Origin: Timema cristinae
Taxonomy: Eukaryota > Arthropoda > Insecta > Phasmatodea > Timematidae
Length of the DNA stretch: 64,000 nt
Assembly (NCBI GenBank): GCA_039000515.1
Contig: JBCFYV010002255.1
Location: 18,004,890-18,068,889, forward strand
Direction of reading: 5' to 3'
The first letter of the stretch is position 1; each line of letters begins with the position of its first letter. Below, one piece after another: positions 58,818-64,000 of this stretch. The notes below the pieces were generated by a model, which was given only the letters and a program-made list of their open reading frames with translations, was not told the DNA's origin and made no database searches. The position numbers and the translations under genes are program-made.

Positions 58818-58965
58818 ATCCAAATGTTTTAAAGCATCACTCTCGTGTCAAACTGGCCTACTGATGATGGGGAGATCAGGGTTCGAATCCTAATCGGCAT
58901 AATGAGGGTGGTTTTTACTAAATAATTTACTACTCTCCTTCCACGCAAATGAGGGTGTAAAAACA
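58818..58965 (+). mobile_element. SINE family A, diverged
   Basis: Head with 'aaagcatcactctcg', B box 'agggttcgaatcctaatcgg', 'gagggtggttttta', body 'actctccttccacgcaaatg'. No conserved tail. Confidence 0.65.
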
Positions 58966-59324
58966 AGTAAAAAAATCAAGGTTACAAATAAACGATCAAA
59001 TTATGAATTGTATATAAAATTAATACAATTATTATAGCTACCGAAAGATTTGATTCACTTTGACAATCGTACCTCTAAGGTGCCTTTCAAATTAAACTTC
59101 TTAGAAGTCTTTTTCTAATATAAAAAGAATTAAGTTTACAATTTGAAACAAATGTAAGATAAAATATTAATAAAGTCACAGGGTAGCTGTTACTAATACA
59201 TGTCTGCATGACCTATATGTTGATAGATTAGTGAAAATAATCAAGCCTATATAAATATTGTTAAAAAAATGCTTTAAAATAGGTACTAATATTTTACTAG
59301 ATGCAAGAGGAGTTTATTATATGT

Positions 59325-59580
59325 TCGTCCGGAATCTTAGCTCAGTTGGTATTGTGTATGTCTACTGAGCTAAGAGTATCAGGTTCAATTCCTGGAATAG
59401 GCGAAAAATTTATTATTGGGAAAATGTGGGTTTCTCCGTTCACAGTATTGCATTAACGGCCGGGGGGGGGGGGGGGATGTTGTATCTGTTATAGATTTGA
59501 GTTAGTTTATAAATCGTGTGCTATTATAATTAATCGGTTCATAAAGTGAACGTTAAATACCTGAAACAAATGAAAAAATG
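59325..59580 (+). mobile_element. SINE family D
   Basis: Head 'cttagctcagttggtattg' with B box 'caggttcaattcctgg', 'aatgtgggtttctccgttca', 'gatttgagttagtttataaa', and the end 'gttaaatacctgaaacaaat'. A run of about 15 G at 59461-59475 replaces the usual 'ggacggggg' segment. Confidence 0.8.
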
Positions 59581-59799
59581 AGAACTTAAAATTCATCTAA
59601 AAAGTTACATTAGAACTCATTCCTTCCATGTTCTTATCGTTACTACAGCCTTATATATGGAGTTCAAGTTGAAATATCTCCGATAAATAATTATCCTTGA
59701 ATTTTCAGTTAATATCTTTACTGTGATCAAAGTGGAAAGAAAACAAGTTAATCCTACTATATTCTAATAATATATTGAATTCTTAGAGAATCACCCTTA

Positions 59800-59848
59800 T
59801 CCACATGGTTTAAAACGTCAGTCTCGCGATATATGTCAAATTAAAAAA
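59800..59848 (+). mobile_element. SINE family A head fragment
   Basis: 'ccacatggtttaaaacgtca' followed by 'gtctcgcgatatatg' resembles the first half of a family A head. It breaks off before the B box and abuts repeat K. Confidence 0.4.
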
Positions 59849-59864
59849 TATACTCAAGTTACTC

Positions 59865-60090
59865 GATCAATTGCTTAAAATTTTAAATTCAAATCATTCA
59901 AAATAAGCTATTTAACGGAAAACCGTTTGAGCGATCAACATATTGAAACGCATGATCAGATTGAAAAACAAGGTGCATATATTAATTGGTCTAGGTTTAA
60001 ATAATGTTCCTGCCAAGTTTAGTTAAAAGTGTCCAAACTACTTGGCAGTTATCGTGGAAAAAAAAATCTGAATAGATAAAGAGATGAAAT
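59865..60090 (+). repeat. Dispersed repeat K, copy 2
   Basis: Diverged relative of 16195-16425 in the same orientation, with the same block order. Confidence 0.55.
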
Positions 60091-61787
60091 AAATGTAAAT
60101 AAATATATTAAATGGGAAATAATATATTGCTAGTAAGATATCTGTAAAGTTGCCATACCATTTTGTGGTAGCTGCAAGAACTAACTTTATCTTGCCAGTA
60201 GTTGTCATCCAAAACAAGAAGCAAAAGGGAGATAGAATGTATGAGGGGAGAGGTTGCAGGTTCAGTTCATATACAAGAAGACTCACATTAGGCGCACGCA
60301 ATATAGCTTTCACAAGCGGTTACGCAACAACGCCCGGGCATTCCGTGGAGTAACATTAGTTGCATTTATTGGACCGGCGTCGACACAGCAGCGATACGAG
60401 CGGCGAAAGTGTGAATTACACTGGGATGCTGTGTATAAAGGAATTTGTTATGCTTTCAGGGAGTACAATATAAAGTGTATTTTGTCCTGTAACAAGTAAT
60501 ATATATATATTTTTAAATACAATGGAATGATAATAATTATGTATACCATTACCACTTTTGATCGTTTTTAAACTCTCTAAAATGTTAACACTGCGCAACT
60601 CTCATGAGTATATAAACCCAAAACTATCCATACCATGTAAGATAACTTGGTAGAGATAATATTATTAATTTTATTTTTAATTTGATAAGAGCTTTAAAAC
60701 CTTTACCAAAGATAATATGCTAAATATGAGAGGACTTCATGCAGATAATATTTTATATTTTAATTTTTGGGTTGATATGATCATGTATATTTAATCTTTA
60801 CCAAAGATGTATACATGAAAAGAGAACTTAGTAAAGCTAGTATTTTTTAATTTTAATCAGTGGGTCAGCCTGATCATTTATAAATCATTACTTAGAATAT
60901 ATTAAATATTTCGTAAGAGGACTTTACGAAGATAATGGTTTTTATTTTATTTTTGGGTCGATGTGACGAACGGTTTGGTCTAAAATTTTCATTGTATTCT
61001 TCATATATGCAATGACTGTAGCATTATTAAAATGAAAATTAAGGTTTTTAATAGCTGCAAAGGTACAAACCCTATATATATAAATGCAATTTAGCTCGCT
61101 TCTAAAGATGACATGAAATAGAAATATATAAAAAAAATACTAAACTAGTGTGCATAGTCGGAAATTGATCCCAGGGCTCTAAGAATAATGGTAAATACAT
61201 TTCAAATCAATCGTTAAATACAAATCAAACAAATATGAAAGTTTGAAAAACAATATTTTTTTATGTTTGTGTGTTCACATGAGCGTGCAGAATTTATCAA
61301 CGTTTTGAAAAAAAATTGAAAACATCTCCACTACCTTGGTGGTTTTTATTTTAAGCATCATCGTCATTTGAAAGAATCAAATAAATAGGTCAGGTATATG
61401 TAACCTTTTTACGAATAAAATAAAAGTTAATAAAACCCATGGATAAAAATATAATTTACATTGAATATTTAATTATGGACTTGCCCAAAGTACCCCATTA
61501 AAATTTAAAATTAAATTAAGTTTTAAAGTAATTGGTAAATAATCAAAGCTATAAACAAGCATCTCACCGAGTTTGGTAAATTAAATTCTTTAAAAATTAT
61601 ATGAAGAGATTACATCTTTAAATTAATCAAAATTGAGAACAATAGAAACTGATGTATTAAAAAACTTGACGTTAAATTCAAAATTCAACTCAAAAAGTGA
61701 AACAATAAAAAAGATTCAATAATCCTATTAGAACGATTATATTGTGAGCGTTTAAGCATACTTAAGCTTCAATAAAGTATGCAATTA
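60091..61787. other. No gene confirmed; one CpG-richer patch
   Basis: At 60280-60420 the sequence has many CpGs ('ggaccggcgtcgacacagca') and an open plus-strand frame of 81 residues (60254-60499). I do not recognise the product. The rest, to 61787, is AT-rich without recognised features apart from a possible decayed tRNA-like piece at about 61145-61200 (minus). Confidence 0.35.
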
Positions 61788-62267
61788 TCTATATACTTAT
61801 AAAATAACATGTCCCTGACTGACTGACTGACATGATTCATACATCGCCGAGCGCAAAACTATCAAGGCTACAAGCATGAAATTCGGACTGTATATTCATT
61901 TTGTTATGTAGGCACCCACTAAGAAAGGATTTTAGAAAATTCCACCCCAAAGGGGTCAAAATAGGGGATGGATAATATGTATGAAAGTCCGTCATTTTGA
62001 AAGTTACATAAACAAAATTTTGTATTTCGGTTATTGACGTAAAACAAATAAATACGTGTTTCAGGAATTTTGGAAATTTTATTTAATAAGGGATGAAAAA
62101 GGGGGTGAAAGTTTCTATCGGACTTGCATTATTTTTGATCTGAGGTCAAGTTATGGTCATCAACGTAACGTAATATTTTAAATTAATCTGTAAATACATA
62201 TGTATATTTTCGTATTTGTATATAATCAACTTCCACGCGAGCAAAGCCGAGGGCAACAGCTATCTAG
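61788..62267 (+). mobile_element. Non-autonomous Helitron, 480 bp
   Basis: Starts with TC ('tctatatacttataaaat') after an A and ends with CTAG before a T, the A^T insertion rule of Helitrons. Near the 5' end is 'ccctgactgactgactgaca' and 'atcgccgagcgcaaaacta'. The 3' end has a GC-rich 'acgcgagcaaagccgagggc' before 'aacagctatctag'. These phrases are typical of short Helitrons in insect genomes. No Rep/helicase coding remains. Confidence 0.75.
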
Positions 62268-63130
62268 TTGTAATATATTTTAATTATGAGGTTCAATTTT
62301 TCAAATGTCATTCAATGTCGACGCAAAATAGCATGAGCCATTATTATCCAAATATATTTTACATTAAACAATAATTTGACTCAAATTTATGTAGAAAGTT
62401 GGTACAATGTCAAGATTACCAAGGAGATTTGTGATTTCCATCTGAGGTGCTATTTCAAGACTTTTACATTTAAACCACGAAGGCTAACATGATAAGCATA
62501 GCTCTAATCTATGTCAAGAAAATAATTTTAGACATTCCAAGCGTACCAATTATCTTTATTGAAACATATTGTGGTTCCTTCACGATTATAGAGGAATTGA
62601 ATGTCAAGTAAACAATAAACTTAAATACAACCAATACTAATATTACTACTAATTAAATAACAATTGAGATTAGAATAAATAAATGTACAGATTTATGCTA
62701 ATACTCAAAATATCATTTAAAATTTAATAAAAGTTCAATTAATATCAGATACAGATTAATAAAATAAATAAAATATTGTTTTACAATTTTATACAACTAA
62801 AAGAAGTAATGTTTAAATGTGAATATAAAATTTAACTTACCCAAGGTTGAAGAGACTAGATTGGGCACATGTACTTTAGTAGGTTAAAACACACTCACCT
62901 GTAAACAATAAAAAAGCACATTAAAATATATAATTAATTTGAAAATAGCATGTAACCAAACCATTATAATATCTGGAAAGTCAATAAAAACGATACAAGG
63001 TTAATTTTTAGCAAGTTAAATGTATAGAGTTTTTAAATACTAGCCAAATTATTAAATATCATTATACACTATTTGGACTAGCTACATTTATCTCAGGAAT
63101 TCACTCGTGTGTTCCCCACCTATTTATAGC
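62268..63130. other. AT-rich DNA, with a possible small minus-strand exon
   Basis: No coding region is recognised. The only notable structure is the splice-site pair around 62841-62898. Confidence 0.4.
62841..62898 (-). ncRNA. Possible 58-nt non-coding exon
   Basis: On the minus strand a pyrimidine-rich tract ending 'ttttttattgtttacag' (acceptor, ending at 62899) is followed by 58 nt and then a strong donor 'GTAAGTT' (62840-62834). All three frames contain stops, so it could only be untranslated or non-coding. Splice motifs of this strength also occur by chance. Confidence 0.2.
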
Positions 63131-63179
63131 TGACGCTAGTAAATATTAAGGTCTAGCCTCACCACCTTATAAACCTAAA

Positions 63180-63480
63180 ATACCAACTTTTACTAGATGA
63201 GCTCATTCCCACCTTCCATCGCCCCCATGGGGTTTTAACCACCTGCCCTGGTGGCCCACCCGGAACACAGGTGACCCTAGGATCACCACCAGAGAGGCAC
63301 CCTAGTATCACCAACACGGAGGCACCCTATGCTGGTTTTATTGGATTGAGTCACTCAAACACAGGTAGAATTAGTCCGTCAACACCCAGCCATAGGGTGT
63401 ACCTTAATGTCAGATGCGGACGCCATTAGGGACAAGCACAACCAGCACGTTTAACACCTTCCCATCGCACTCCAACCTGC
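63180..63480. other. GC-richer segment with short direct repeats, identity unknown
   Basis: Contains 'ggatcaccacc' / 'agtatcaccaaca' and 'gaggcaccctag' / 'gaggcaccctat', direct repeats about 28 bp apart, and 'cctgccctggtggcccaccc'. No frame or family is recognised. It may be part of a mobile element ending near the MITE at 63502. Confidence 0.3.
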
Positions 63481-63499
63481 TATATAATATACAGCCATG

Positions 63500-63685
63500 T
63501 ACAGTAGCCCCATGGCTTCTTTGGTGTTGACTGACAACTCACAGCTGAAGGCTTTGAAAAGTTACCAGACCAAATTTTGTATCCCTACGCCGAGCCATAT
63601 GATATGCAAGAACATGTGTTAAGCAACTGTCAAAAGTCAGCTGTAAGCTGTCAGTCTGCACCAAAGAAGCCATGGGGTTACTGTA
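63500..63685. mobile_element. Tc1/mariner-type MITE, copy 2
   Basis: The element spans 63502-63683 (182 bp), flanked by TA on both sides. Terminal inverted repeats of about 33 bp begin 'cagtagccccatggcttctt'. The interior shares 'ggctttgaaaagttaccaga' with copy 1 in inverted orientation, and it lacks the 51-bp palindrome found there. Confidence 0.85.
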
Positions 63686-63689
63686 GACA

Positions 63690-64000
63690 GATTTGCCTAT
63701 AACAAACAATTCATGGCACTTGCTCGTGGAGCAAATAGTTTAAGCCCCTTTGAAGAGTTGAAGCTAAACTAAATACAGTTGTGTAGCTTGATTTGCCTAG
63801 AGCAATCAGATCACGGCGCTATCTCATGGTGAAAATGTTGTAAGCACTTTACAGGAGTTTGAGATATACTACATATATTCGTGTAGCTATCTTTGCCTAG
63901 AGCACCCAATCCCGGCGCTATCTCATGGTGGAAATGTTTAAGCCCCTTACAAGAATTAGAGCTATACTACATACAAATGTGTAGCTAGATTTGCCTATAG
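63690..64000 (+). repeat. 100-bp satellite, three units, open at the right edge
   Basis: 'atttgcctatag/agagc' starts at about 63690, 63790, 63890 and 63988. Conserved blocks per unit are 'ggcgctatctcatggtg', 'gtttaagccccttacaa' and 'tatactacatac'. The array starts 5 bp after the MITE and continues beyond the window. Confidence 0.9.

Overview
This is a 64-kb stretch of AT-rich nuclear DNA from an animal, probably an arthropod and perhaps an insect. The evidence is the repeat content: many tRNA-headed SINEs, palindromic MITEs, a short Helitron of the kind common in insects, a hAT element, Tc1/mariner-type MITEs, the remains of a non-LTR retrotransposon, and several micro- and minisatellites. 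I find no intact protein-coding gene, rRNA gene or functional tRNA gene. The open reading frames present are chance AT-rich frames, read-through of SINEs or satellites, or fragments of mobile elements. The window therefore looks intergenic or deep-intronic, and the species call is an inference.

Layout. 1-373: 3' half of a SINE split by a MITE. 1.83-2.77 kb: two related copies of an unclassified old repeat; an inverted relative lies at 14.2-14.7 kb. 2.84-4.44 kb: a 32-bp minisatellite of about 50 units. 4.9-17.5 kb: scattered SINE pieces, hairpins, simple repeats and unannotated AT-rich DNA. 18.17-19.04 kb: a hAT element with 14-bp terminal repeats, an 8-bp target duplication (7 of 8 matching), a promoter-like interior and a transposase relic.

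20.835-47.726 kb: the largest structure, a direct tandem duplication of about 13.4 kb. The units are 20835-34262 and 34263-47726 and look about 97-99% identical by eye. Every repeat in unit 1 has a partner in unit 2: SINE families A-E, a palindromic pair with similar reading frames, a retrotransposon C-terminal relic that has turned into a 46-bp tandem array, and others. It may be a recent biological duplication or a falsely retained second haplotype.

47.7-64 kb: AT-rich DNA broken by GC- and CpG-rich islands at 50.8-51.2, 53.08-53.33, 53.70-54.0 and 58.3-58.7 kb. These are the best candidates for regulatory DNA. The 53.7-kb block packs CACGTGAC, CCAAT, TTTCCCGC and two perfect NRF1-type palindromes into 255 bp. 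Also here are a 34-bp minisatellite, palindromic MITEs, a 480-bp Helitron, a possible 58-nt non-coding exon on the minus strand, and the start of a 100-bp satellite that runs off the right edge.

Nothing here amounts to a multi-gene system. The most informative features are the tandem duplication, the retrotransposon-derived minisatellite, the sharing of one 3' tail by SINEs with different tRNA-like heads, and the promoter-like module near 53.8 kb. All identities are by-eye estimates.
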